Of a DNA stretch of 64,000 bases, positions 32,681 to 43,709 are shown in pieces; the first letter of the stretch is position 1; every line of letters starts with the position of its first letter. The notes beneath the pieces were generated by a model. The model made no database searches, was not told the DNA's origin, and saw only the letters and a program-made list of their open reading frames with translations. Location: NCBI RefSeq assembly GCF_932276165.1, contig NC_063997.1, forward strand, positions 9,062,001-9,126,000, read 5' to 3'. The translations under genes were made by a program, and so were the position numbers. The stretch is from Plutella xylostella (Eukaryota; Arthropoda; Insecta; Lepidoptera; Plutellidae).

Positions 32681-34498
32681 CTTAGAGTATGTATTTTAGT
32701 GTTGCCCAAATTCAGTCTTGGTCTTGCAGTCTTGGTCTTGTTCTTGCGTTTTTGCAAGACCAAGACCAAGAACAAGACCGCGTATTTTTAGCAAGACCAA
32801 GACCAAGACTGACCGTGCAAGACTTGAGCAAGAACAAGACATAGCCTGCAAGACTCTTGCGTCTTGCAGAGCGCTATTTCACTGAGTAGTTAGGTGTATC
32901 AGTTCGGTGTATAGGTAAGTACGCTTAGGAATTCTATGAGATGCAAAAAACTGTATCAAAGAAAATGAAAAACTGGACCTATGCGCATTACGACTAATAC
33001 CATAAACATAGCGAATAAAAAAATATCTATTAAAATCAAAAAGTAAACTTTAATAAATAGTAATAGACTAATAGGTAATTGCAAGACTTGCAAGACTCTT
33101 GCTGCAAGACCAAGATCAAGACCAAGACTGGGAGCGCAAGACCAAGACCAAGACCAGGTGTATTGGCGCAAGACCAAGACCAAGACCAAGACCAGGTGTA
33201 TTGGCGCAAGACCAAGACCAAGACTGGCTAAGTCTCGTCTTGTTCTTGCATTTGGGCAACACTAATGTATTTGTATAGAGGAGAAATGGCCGTGTTCAGC
33301 ATTCTCCTTCTCACTCAAATCATAGATGTGGCCACAAAATAAAATAAAAACTAATTATGGGGAATTCTAACTTACGATTATAATAAAAAATTATACTTGA
33401 CATATCGTCGGTTGATAGGAAAAACACACTATATAAAGCAGATTTTTCTAATATAAAACTTTATTTGTATTTGTTTTAAATATAATTATTGATTATACAC
33501 AAACTGAGTGGATTGTATGATTGATTGATTTTGTCCGATCGAAACAACCCTCTTCAAAATGTGCCGAATACAATTTTTGTATGATTCTTTGGTTCCCAAT
33601 TTGTAGGTCTGGTAGGGTCTATCCATTTTCTTAATGTTTTTTTCCTGTCGGAAACCTATGAATCAGAGATAAATGGGTGAGCATGAGCATTATGATTGTG
33701 GGCCAAATATGTGATGGAGGTTATTTTTAAAGGAAACACCTTAGTATTTTGTAGCAATACAATAAACTTGATATGCCTATACAGAAGAAATCAAACATTT
33801 ATTCAATTAGAATTCGCAGAATCTAAGTTGTTCATCTTCTACCCATATCAATTATGGCCAGCAGCATCGAATTCTTATATTATTAAGTCTGTTACAGTTT
33901 CTAGTATTTTCTTTACATAATATTATATTATTTCTGGGTAAAATAAATTTTCAATAACTGGCAACACCATGAGATTTGTTATTATATGGTACCTTGTAAT
34001 TTTTACTTAAAATTGATACTAAAAGACCTTACAGTATAAAAATTGGTATCGTTTTATATTAAAATCAAGCCAATAGATAGTACTGTAGGGAATGTATGCT
34101 TGTAAAACTTGATATTATCTACTTACATGTGAAAAGATATCTCATCCACAGTTCCATCGTGTTTTCGTTCACTATGCTCTGTACAACCGAACAAACTATA
34201 CCCACCCATGTCTCACACTCGTTAAGTGATGATAATAGTCTAATAAACTTAATAAACATCCACAAATCACTAGCAAATTAACAATAAATAACTTTTAGAA
34301 AAAAATTGTTGTAACTGTCAGCCTTTGTTTGTCATAGTATTCATTGTTTGGCAAAGAGAACTGCCAAAACTGACGTAAACAGGCGCCAGAGCAAAAAGGA
34401 CAAAAAAACCTGTACAGCTTAACGTTTCTCTCTTACGCTTAATGTAGCTAAGCGTCTCTATTTCGCAATGTCTCAACTGTCACGATTATACCCCTGTG
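32681..34498. mobile_element. hAT-like insert in the LINE endonuclease
   Basis: The LINE sequence ACCCAAAT is duplicated on both sides (32673-32680, 34499-34506), and excision would restore the LINE reading frame. The ends CTTAGAG and, inverted, CACAGGGG are only weakly similar. The 8-bp duplication points to hAT. Coding remnants were not recognised. It contains the smaller element at 32697-33264. Confidence 0.75.
32697..33264. mobile_element. hAT-type element with CAAGAC hexamer arrays
   Basis: Perfect 15-bp inverted ends TAGTGTTGCCCAAAT and an exact 8-bp duplication ATGTATTT (32689-32696, 33265-33272). Both subterminal regions are arrays of CAAGAC / GTCTTG (32714-32865 and 33080-33245), mixed with CAAGAA variants. 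Two small minus-strand frames rich in V-L-V-L are products of the array. Confidence 0.93.
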
Positions 34499-37400
34499 AC
34501 CCAAATGAACACAGTCATAAATAAAAATGATAGATGCTTAGACTTGGTTTTAACTAATAACAGTCTGGAAACAGTGAATGTCAGTCTTTCCAGCGAACCT
34601 GTAGTCAAAGTGGACGAATACCACCCGCCGCTGCTGGTGGAGTGGACGGGCGCCCCGCGGGCCGCGCGCGCGCCGCCGCCGCCCCCGCCCGCCTCGCCCG
34701 CATCCTGTGCTGATGATTTCTTTGGTACTGGGATTGCTCAACAATGGAATTTCAGTAAGGCTAATTTTCCCTTGTTATATACTAAATTAGCTGAAACAAA
34801 TTGGACTAAGTTATATGAAGAAAAGGATCCTGATACAGTTTTACAGTCTTTTTATACAATTTTAAGAGAAATTATTGATGATTGTGTTCCCAAAAAGATG
34901 CGAAAGCCTGTAACTTCAAGATACTATTATCCTGAATGGTACACGGCTGAATTAATTCGCGACATTACCTTAAAAGCATCTTTACATAAAACCTACAAAC
35001 TTACGCGATCGCAGTGTGATTATGAGGAATTTTCTAAATACAGGACAAAAGTAAAAAATGGTAGGTATTCAACTCGCAGAAAAAAGTTACAATGATCGGA
35101 TTCAAAAACAACTAGCTAGAGATCCTAAATCCTTTTGGAGCTTCATTAAGTCAAAAAGGTCAGCAAGAAATAAAATTATTATAACGCGAGATGGAACGGA
35201 GTTGAACGAGCAAGAGAGCGCCGATTACTTTGCTGAGTACTTCCACTCGGTGTACAGCGCACAGCCGCCGCGGCTGAGTGTGGAGGAGGCGGCGCGGGCG
35301 GGGGGCGCGGGGGGCGCGGCGCGCGTGCACCTCGCCGCGCTCAGCGCCGGCCACGTGTCCGCCGCGCTGGCCCGCCTCGCGCCCAAGACCTCCGCCGGTC
35401 CCGACGGCGTGCCTGCTTACCTGGTGAAGGACTGCCGCATGCTGCTCCTCGATCCACTGCTGCATATATATAACTGTTGCCTAGAAAGTGCGTTATACCC
35501 AAAACTATGGAAAATCACTAGGGTTATTCCAGTTCCTAAGGGCAGTTTGGGGTCAGATGTAAACGGATACAGGCCGGTAGCAGTTCTGTCGGTATTCGCG
35601 AAGGTTTTTGAATCAGCATTGCAGAAAATGATTTACAATGAGGTAAGTAGTCAACTGTCCGACTGCCAACATGGTTTTCGGCCAGGACGAAGTACCAACA
35701 GTAATCTCCTCAGCTTCATGTCTCGTGTGGTTCCGTCAGTGGATGCTGGAGTGCAAGTCGATGCTGCCTATTTCGACTTTAAAAAAGCATTTGACACGGT
35801 TGACAACGACATCCTACCAACCAAATTGGCAGCTATCGGCTGCACGACACATTCGCTGACCTTCTTCAGGAATTACTTGCATAATAGACAGCAATATGTG
35901 GACTTTGGAAACAGATACTCAGAACCTTTTTCAACATACTCAGGAGTAAATCAGGGTAGCAACATGGGACCATTAGAATTTATTATAATGATCAATGACC
36001 TTCCCGAAATCCTGATGGACGCTACTTGTCTGTTGTTCGCAGATGACCTCAAACTGTTTTTAGAAATTAGAAATGAAGAAGACGCGATTAGGCTGCAGCA
36101 GGATATTGACAGGGTCGTAGCATGGGGTTGCGACAATAAGCTAGAGTTTAATGGTTCGAAGTGCGTGCAGATGACGTTCAGCCGAGCTCGCGAGCCGCTG
36201 CGACACCAGTACACGCTGGGCGGCGGCGCGCTGGCGCGGGTCAGCTCCGTGCGGGACCTGGGCGTCAAGTTCACCTCCACTCTGTCATTTAGTGATCACA
36301 TTGTGAATATATGTAAAGGTGCTTTTAAAACTTTAGGTTTTGTGCTCCGTAGCTGCCAGGGCTTTACAGACATACGTACTGTGAAAGCCCTGTATAATGC
36401 GCTAGTTAGGAGTAAATTAGAAAGCAACGCAGTCATCTGGGCTCCGCATGAAATTAAATATAATCTCATGTTGGAGCGTATTCAAAATAAATTTTTAAGG
36501 TATCTTTACCTAAAAATGTACGGGGTGTATCCGGGCTATCCTTTGCTGTACCCATCTTTATTTATACTAGGTATGGTTGGATACAGCAAGATTGAAGTTA
36601 GGAGAGACCTGGCTTTGACCAAAATGGTATTTATGGTGTTTAGAGGATGGTTGTGCAATCCCACTGTGCTGGAGAGCATCGGGCTCGCGGTGCCGGCGGG
36701 CGGGCGCGGGCTGCGGCGGCGCGCGGGCCGGCTGCTCGCGGTGCCCACCGCCCGCACCAACCTGCTACATGACGCTCCACTCACTAGGGCTATTAGGCTA
36801 ATCAACAAGGCATCTGAGAGGACTGACATTCTCACATGTTCTTTGGGTGAGTTCGCAAAGGTTATGTTTCATATGTTATGTGTTGATTAGTTTATTGTTT
36901 TTTTATTTTTAGTTGTTTGTGTCTTTTTAAGAAAGTTTTTTGTTGTGTTTGTTATTTTTCTTTATTATTGTGTTAGGTTTATCCTGTAAGATAATATAAG
37001 TAGTTAATAAATAAATAAAAAATTCTAATGGATATTACGTCAACCTAGCGAATTGCCGGTGCCGAGGCTCTGATATGGATGAGTCCGATAAGTGCACGTA
37101 TTACTGAATCATGTAACAAAAGGCATTTTCCAAATAGGGTAATGATAGATATCGCGTTGATCAAAGATATTTTTTTTTCACAGCAGTATTTTTTTTGTCT
37201 CCTAACACCCATAGGCCGATCTGAAATGAAGGAATCTGCTCCGTTATTATAATGTTATTTATTGTAATTATTAATACAGCAAAAATTGCGCTGAAAGGTT
37301 ATGCAGCCGAAAGGACTACTCTAGCTTAGCAAAAAACGAAAGCCTTCTATGAGATAAAGTAGTAAGCCCGGCAGGGCTCCTAAATTATTGTTTTTATAAA

Positions 37401-37631
37401 CTAGAGTGACCCCTTAGGCTATTATTTTGGCAATGCATTAGTCAGAAAACTAGAACTGGGCCGTCCTCACGCTTCCATTCACTCGTCGTATTCGAAGCAG
37501 TTAAAGTAATCACCGTAGTAAAGTAGGAGGTGGCTGGAGTAATGCCAAACTATCGTCGAGGCATCGACTCAATGGAGCCCCGACTATTGAATATAACATA
37601 AACAATCGCGCCCATAATACTTACCTGCCCT

Positions 37632-37800
37632 CTAGTACGGGTTTTGCTATTTATAAAAAAGAAAAAGTTTACGTTTTCTCCTGTCATCTGCATACATTAT
37701 CTGTAAAAAGTTTCATGGTAGTTTCCATTAGAGGCGCCACTTAGTATGCGAGAAAACGTAAACTTTTATAGTTTTCGACAAATCATCAAACCTGTACTAG
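37632..37800. mobile_element. CTAGTACGGG foldback MITE (block copy B)
   Basis: Same element as 28062-28230, in the duplicated block. Confidence 0.78.
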
Positions 37801-37980
37801 ACCTACTGACAGCTAGTATAGAGATTACTGCAATGCATTTATCGTGATGTCTAAAACGTATATAAGTTTCAGAACAGGTATAAGCAACCGAAACGAATTT
37901 TTTAACTGAATTAACAACCACGGTTTAGTTTGTTTTGGAATCGCACCTTCTTGACGCTTTTTATCTATCGAAAGAAATAT

Positions 37981-39425
37981 TAAACCCTCGGTATCTCTTT
38001 ACAACAAATTAAAACTATTAGAAAGGCTGAATCGATTTTCATGAATTATTCCCAAAACACTCTTGACAGATATTCATAACACTCCTCTTTATAGTTCAGG
38101 GGTTAACTTTTCAGTGTACTTTCATCTCTAGAGTAGAAAACGAAAGAAACACCTATCTAAAACCCTCTAACTTATTTACGAGCCACCCGGTTTAGGTCCC
38201 TATCTAAAAAATAAGCCTATTGGTTTGTTATTCAATATGAGCAAATTCAGAGGAAGGTATGCTGAAACTTTATGATTTTCGTAAGTGAGACGAATAGGAG
38301 ATTGATTATGTAGGATTTTTGTTTAAAATCTCTCAGACTTTACATTTTTTATCTACCTAAGTAAAAAATAGTTTGCGCTAAACATGAATGTATCTATAAT
38401 CATCACTTATAGGTATCTGCTAAACTCTAGGAGTGACTCTTTCCATAATTTTATATCAGTCCTTATTTAATATAATAAAGATACATATTTATATCCGATT
38501 GAGGCTTAGTAATATTTTTGCGGCTATCTTTCTGATCTAAGTATAGATTTAAGAGTAAATTGAAACAGCTCAGCCCTGTAAGAGCCAGCTTATCCATTAT
38601 CCAGGGCACCGTACTCACCACATTTACTCTCAATAAGATTAGACCCATTATGGCCATCAATGTTTTACCGCTGTTGGGGTTTACGAGGCTATTTTTCCGA
38701 TAATACATTGAAAGTGGCGGCTAAAACGTCCCAACTTACTTATTTATGCTGTTTCACAAATAAATGTCTTTTGTTTTCTTTAGGACCTGTGTCTGGCTCA
38801 TGCACGTTTTAGCAACATTTTTTCGTTTATTATTTTAGCAAAATTTTACAGATAAGTAGATACCGTAAGCTTTTTTAAGTAATTTCACAAAAAACTAAAG
38901 TTACTGATGTATTATTGCAGATAAATTTAGGGTTGATAATTACTATCAGAGTAAAATAAAATTACACAAGTAGGCAAACGTAGCGTAGAGTAAAGTTCTC
39001 AAGTCTTCTGAATGACTACCTTAGAAAAGTAGTTTTTAAATGGTCAGACAAGAAAGGCCGAGAACAAGGAGCCTTTCTTGGGATCGGCATAGTTCCAGAG
39101 GGATCACTTTAGATTGAGAGACACGAGTTTCTGATGCGCTAACCACGACTCTTTCTGGAATTTTAAACATACTGAACGGGTTATTGCTCTCTTTTTCGTA
39201 TGTTTTTGTCAGCAAGAGTCACCCCGAAGCTGTCTCCAGGATGGATTTTGATAGATATTCCTTTACATACCTAACCATAATGTTTTACCAGCATCAATTA
39301 ATGTTGCCACAGTTCCGATTAATCGTTTTAGCTAGCAATTGAAATAAAACTGCACGGTTGTATCGGTCGGTGGTCGGCGCGCCGGTGGCCGGCACTGATT
39401 AACGAATAGCGCGGATACCGAGCAG
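37981..39425. other. No gene or recognisable repeat
   Basis: AT-rich with short frames only (for example 38463-38708, minus). A GC-rich spot at 39368-39395 (GGTCGGCGCGCCGGTGGCCG) is palindromic but short. Confidence 0.4.
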
Positions 39426-39829
39426 TATCCCTACTCTTGAAAGGCAATGTATTGCGTCTGTCTTGCGATCCCACCATTTAAAAAATCATAACTTCTCTCC
39501 AGAGGCGTTTTTCCAAAAAGTAAAAATATTAATATGATCAGCTAGGTAATGCCTATTAAGAGAACCAGAAACAATAATATAATACCTACAATTTAGAAGT
39601 TACTTAGAAAAAAGGCCAAAAAAGGTTTATTCGGCCAAAATCTAAAATAAATTCTACATTCTGGTTACTTTGTTCTTAGTGCTAGGTTCTAAAAAAAGGC
39701 GTTATCTTGACGAATATTTATGTATTTTTACTTTTTGTAAAATCGATTTTGAAGAAAAAATATATGATTTTTTTAATGTTGAGAACGCAAGACAGACGCA
39801 ATACATTGCGTTTTCAGACTAGGGGGATG
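39426..39829. mobile_element. MITE with about 45-bp inverted ends
   Basis: GGCAATGTATTGCGTCTGTC near the left end is matched by GACAGACGCAATACATTGCG near the right end, with outer GTATCCC / GGGGGAT. The target duplication is unclear (possibly GCA). The 107-codon frame at 39707 overlaps the right arm and looks spurious. Confidence 0.7.
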
Positions 39830-40059
39830 CAATGTACCAGTACACTTCCGTACATCGGAGAATGCAGCCAAGAAAGTATTACTGCACTGGAAAATGGACG
39901 GATTGACGGATTTTCACGAATAAAAATAAACTGTGCTTATTTCAAACGATGTCAACAGAATTACGGCGCTTTGTCGAAAGATTGTAAAGTATCTTTCAAA
40001 ATTGATATTCCAGAATACACAATAATTTAATGTAAGAAAAAAAGTCTAATCAGGTACTT

Positions 40060-40170
40060 CATCATCATCATCCGACCCATCACGTCCCCACTGCTGGGGC
40101 ACGGGTCTCCTTCCATTGAAGGAAGGGTTTAGGCCTAGTCCACCACGTTGGCCTAGTGCGGGTTGGTGGA
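40060..40170 (-). mobile_element. 5S-derived SINE, 3' end only
   Basis: Minus strand: TCCACCAACCCGCACTAGGC...GGAGACCCGTGCCCCAGCAG...GTGATGGGTC then (GATGAT)n. ATCAGGTACTT and ATCAAGTACTT on the two sides may be a decayed target duplication. Confidence 0.8.
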
Positions 40171-41102
40171 CAAACTATCAAGTACTTACTGACAATAAAT
40201 TAATATTTTTAAACTATTCTATAAACAGTAAGTATGTATGTAGGCATATTTGACTTACGTACAGTATTACATTATTTATGTAGAACCTCGCTTCGACACC
40301 ACGTAATACATAAACGAGTAATGTTGTGTACATTTTTGGTTATCCGCCAAAATACGTACCTCTGCAACATTGCCGCTTTATACTGTACGTGCCGTGCCAC
40401 ATTTTAATGTTCAAGAACCGAGAAGACTCAGGTTTATTCTTTAGAGCAAAGAAACGACGGCACCTTCTATTTAATTTTACTCGGCACAAAAAAAAGTTGT
40501 TATAAGTTTGAAGTTTGTGCTTTGGTCCATTTTTCGGCTGCGTCGTCGTAAGTTAGCATTGAAAACCGGTAGGTGTACTGTAAGTAAAAGATGACTTCAT
40601 CAAATTGGTATAACTTTCTTTAACTTTGTATTCTTTCTTCTTAATCTTACATTAAGGTACATACAAGTAAAGTTAGTTTGGTAATCACATAAGAAGTGTC
40701 TCCGTTTTGTTATGATATAAATATTTTGTTGTATAAGTACTGCTCAATTTAAATAGACTGTCATAATCATGAATTATTGACCTTTATTGGACTTAATCTC
40801 GATTGGTCAAAATATGGTATGTAAGTATTAATTGCAAAAATAGAAAGAACAAGGCTTTTGCAATACATTATTGTAGTCCTTTATTAGACTTGTTTTGTAC
40901 AGGAAACCGTGAAATTAGCATACATAATATATTTACTAGGAAGAAGAGGGTGCGTCGTGATCGTAATTTATTGCAAAACGTTTTCTCCGTATGCATATTT
41001 ATGATTCATATTATGTTCGTTTATTTCTATTTGCATTGAAATATCAAAATTATTGGTAATACGAGTACAATACTTGTGATGAGGCTAGTATAATCCTAAC
41101 TA

Positions 41103-41313
41103 TCCTAACTAATATTATAAATGCGAAAGTAACTGTGTCTGTCTGTCTGGCTGTCTGTCTGTTACTCTTTCACGCCAAAAATACTAATCGGATTTGAATG
41201 AAATTTGGTATATATACGGTCAAGACCCTGGGAAAGAACATAGCCTACTTTTTATCCCGGAACTCCCACGGGAAACCTTTTTAAGGCGAAGCGAAGCTCG
41301 CGGGAACAGCTAG
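41103..41313 (+). mobile_element. Helitron-like element (longer form)
   Basis: 5' TCCTAACTAATATTATAAAT with preceding A; a (CTGT)n stretch; CACGCCAAAAATACTAATCG; GGGAAAGAACATAGCCTACT; 3' GCGAAGCGAAGCTCGCGGGA and CAGCTAG before T. No coding capacity. It contains the segment missing from the copies at 27026 and 31981. Confidence 0.85.
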
Positions 41314-42059
41314 TAATATATGTTTTTTTAATTACCCCCGTAAAATAACAGTACATTGCAAAAGTTGTATGATAAGTCTTTTTCAACTTTTTAGTATTCT
41401 GAACTTCTTTTCTTTTACGACCTTAGAAAATTCGTAAAAAACAACGTCTCCTCGTAAAAATAGTTTGATAACTCTGAATTTAATGTATTTATGGAAGAAC
41501 GATGCCTAAATTTGCTGCGTCAAAAAGTCAACTTTGTGCAAATGAAAATACAAAGTACCCTCACAATATTATCTTGAAGATGAGCGACGCAGAGTGTGTT
41601 TAATATAATGAACTGCTCCTTGCAAAATGCGGAAGGTAACTCCGTCTAACGACTGCATATTAAAGGAGTAATGTAAAGCGGTCTTAACACAAATGTCTCA
41701 TTAGCTCACATGCTCACATCACATAGGCCTGCCACAATGGTTGATATTTCTCACTTTTAATACTAGATGCTTTGTGACTTTATGGTACTCGCGGTACGGT
41801 ACTTGAAATAATTAATATTTAATAAAATAATATACATTTATCACAATATAACACAGCAAAATAATAAGAAAAAGACTAATATGCGTTTTAGTGACTCTAA
41901 GACAACATGGTTCTAGTAGCTTTTAGCAAAGTTTTAATTAAATCAGTTACGTACTTTCTAAATTATGTTCGCATCTGTCGTTTTTCATGAGGTAATTTCA
42001 GTACCAATATTAGAATAATGCTTACATAAGCTTAGTAACACTCTCACATAATCCGTATA

Positions 42060-42140
42060 CAAATGCTACGAATTTCGTAGCATAGCGCTACGCAAGTGCT
42101 ACGCTTTCTGTAGCAAATTGTTCGTAGCAATCGTAGCACT
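42060..42140. repeat. Cluster of GCTACG / CGTAGC inverted motifs
   Basis: About eight half-sites, for example TGCTACGAATTTCGTAGCA and GCGCTACGC, in both orientations. Similar motifs occur in the arms of the 28566 element, suggesting a relic of a related element end. Confidence 0.5.
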
Positions 42141-42171
42141 CGAATTATATTTTTGAAACTTTTGACAGTTA

Positions 42172-42240
42172 AAGTATGCAGATGACAGGAGAAATTGTAA
42201 ACTTTTTTCGTTTTCGTAAATAGCAAAACCCGTACAGTAA
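42172..42240 (-). repeat. Fragment of the CTAGTACGGG MITE
   Basis: Minus strand: CTGTACGGGTTTTGCTATTT and AATTTCTCCTGTCATCTGC match one half of the MITE at 28062. Confidence 0.6.
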
Positions 42241-42585
42241 GATGTCTATGTAACAGTCGCCGAATACCGAGAGTGCGCTGGACCTTGATAATTATGACGA
42301 TTTGGATGATTTTACACAATGCATATTTTAATTAATAGACCTAAATAGGTTAGTATTTACGATTGGCTAAGCAATATTTCCGAATGAATAGGTTTAAGAC
42401 CTATATGAATGGATTCATTGAAATGAAGTAATTGAAATAATTGAAACTGAATGCAATTGGAATAAATCCTAATTGAACAATAGTTACGCCACCAATCCTT
42501 ATGTTTAATGAAATTGTATTTTTTTAAATAATAAAGTTCATTTATATTTAAGGGTTATAGAAAAAGTACAATATAAAACAATACG

Positions 42586-43705
42586 TTATACAGCCGTGGG
42601 TCCCGGTTGCTGTTTCGGCAAGTCAGTGGCCTTCGGGCAGCTTGAAAAACTTCTGACAGTCGGGTTGCCCACTTACCCGACAGCTCTCTTAGCGGGTAAG
42701 TAATACGAGGTATAAAAACGTATGGTATAACATTCACAAGGTATACGCCCATATGATATAAATTTATTAAGTATAACGATCACTGTGCATAACAAACGAA
42801 AGGCATAATTACTAAATACATAATTCCGTAAAGAATAACGTTCAAAAAGTATAATTTCAATTGATATAACGATTAAAATGCATAACGTTCATAATATATA
42901 ACGTTTATAACATATATTCTACAAAGGATATAATTATCATAATGTATAATGCACAAAAAGTATAAAAGATTGTCGTATCGTATTTTCATTATTATTGACG
43001 TTATGTGGGGGAACGCTCCGCTCCGCTTCGCTGCGCTCCGCTTTAGTTTCGACGAACATGTGCACCTAACACGCTCCTCCTCGCTTTGCTCGTCGTCGCA
43101 CCTATCTTTAGGTTTTGGTACTAGGGATTTTGACATTATTATTATTATTGGCGCTATGTGGGGAGACGCTCCGCTTTGGTTTCGACGAACATGTGCACCT
43201 AACACGCTCCTCCTCGCTTTGCTCGTCGTCGCACCTATCTTTAGGTTTTGGTGCTAGGGGGTTTGACGGCGTTGGGTAATTAGACACAGATTATGTTATA
43301 TGTTAGCATGTTTTATGAACTTTATACTAAATGATAGTATATATTTTAAACGATATACGTAATGTATGTTATACGAATTGATATTAGTCCTCGTAAGTAT
43401 TATATATTTTGATTTTATATAAAATGTACGTTATACCAATTGAATCGTATACCTTATGAAAATATAGATTTTGTTGTTATACGTAACGTTCATTATATGT
43501 TGTGAACGTTATTAATGTGAAATTATACATTTCGTTTTTATACGTCGCAATACGCACCCTCTCTTAGCACAAGCTTGCTTGTGTTGGGGTCCACCAACCC
43601 GCACTCGGTTAGCGTGGTGGACTAGGCCTAAAACCCTTCCTTGGAAGGAGACCCGTGCCCCAGCAGTGGGGACGTAATAGGTCATGATGATGATGATAGC
43701 AATAT
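42586..43705 (+). mobile_element. 5S-derived SINE split by a 9-bp-TSD element
   Basis: The left half (to 42693) has GCCGTGGGTCCCGGTTGCTG...CAGTCGGGTTGCCC. The right half (43560-43705) has AGCACAAGCTTGCTTGTGTT...GCCCCAGCAGTGGGGACGTA and (GATGAT)n. Joined at the duplicated TCTCTTAGC they match the complete copy at 61210. The 5' head is truncated. Confidence 0.9.
42694..43559. mobile_element. 9-bp-TSD (MULE/Foldback-like) element, copy 2
   Basis: TCTCTTAGC is duplicated exactly (42685-42693, 43560-43568), and intact SINE copies confirm the empty site. Ends GGGTAAGTAATACGAGGTAT and, inverted, GGGTGCGTATTGCGACGTAT share the first bases and then TATAAAAACG. The arms (42700-42965, 43280-43555) are degenerate units of about 16 bp such as GTATAACGTTCAAAAA and GCATAACGTTCATAAT, in opposite orientations. 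The centre holds two tandem copies of a core module (42996-43133, 43147-43268) shared with the 20260 element. Small frames over the core are spurious. Confidence 0.85.
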
Positions 43706-43709
43706 GTAG

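Larger units (their letters stand above)
32451..36890 (+). pseudogene. LINE ORF2 in three pieces: endonuclease and reverse transcriptase
   Basis: Piece 1 (to 32680) has VYIPPKSSDQDYL and ILVLGDFN of the APE endonuclease. Piece 2 (34507-35095) resumes exactly in phase once the hAT and one 8-bp duplication are removed (RCLDLVLTN). A one-base frameshift near 35060-35090 leads to piece 3 (35058-36890). Its RT motifs are KTSAGPDGVPAYL, NGYRPVAVLSV, HGFRPGRSTN, FDFKKAFDTV, NQGSNMGPLEF (family usually PQGS) and FADD at 36036-36047. The C-terminus ends at TAG 36888-36890. GC-rich codon tracts occur at 34621-34710, 35260-35440 and 36680-36770. Confidence 0.92.
32427..37021 (+). mobile_element. Jockey/CR1-like LINE, 5'-truncated, split by nested hAT elements
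   Basis: ATTCTAA flanks it (32420-32426, 37022-37028). The 5' junction also repeats ACGCAAATAT from the flank, as happens in template switching at 5' ends. The 3' UTR ends in (AATA)n at about 37003-37019. It lies in block copy B only, so it is younger than the duplication. Confidence 0.9.
30567..37980 (+). repeat. Duplicated block, copy B
   Basis: Direct repeat of 25112-28413. It is intact from 30567 to 32426, interrupted by a LINE (32427-37021), then continues to 37980. It provides empty sites for the SINE and MITE of copy A. Copy A in turn provides the empty site for the LINE (CAAATATTCTAATGG at 27470). Confidence 0.93.

Noticed and set aside
42949..43257. Two overlapping Arg/Ser/Leu-rich frames of about 100 codons (42949-43257 plus, 42873-43205 minus)
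   Set aside because: They lie in the tandem core module of a non-autonomous element; their repeat-like composition follows from CGCTCC periodicity, and the phase is not shared by the copy at 23366.
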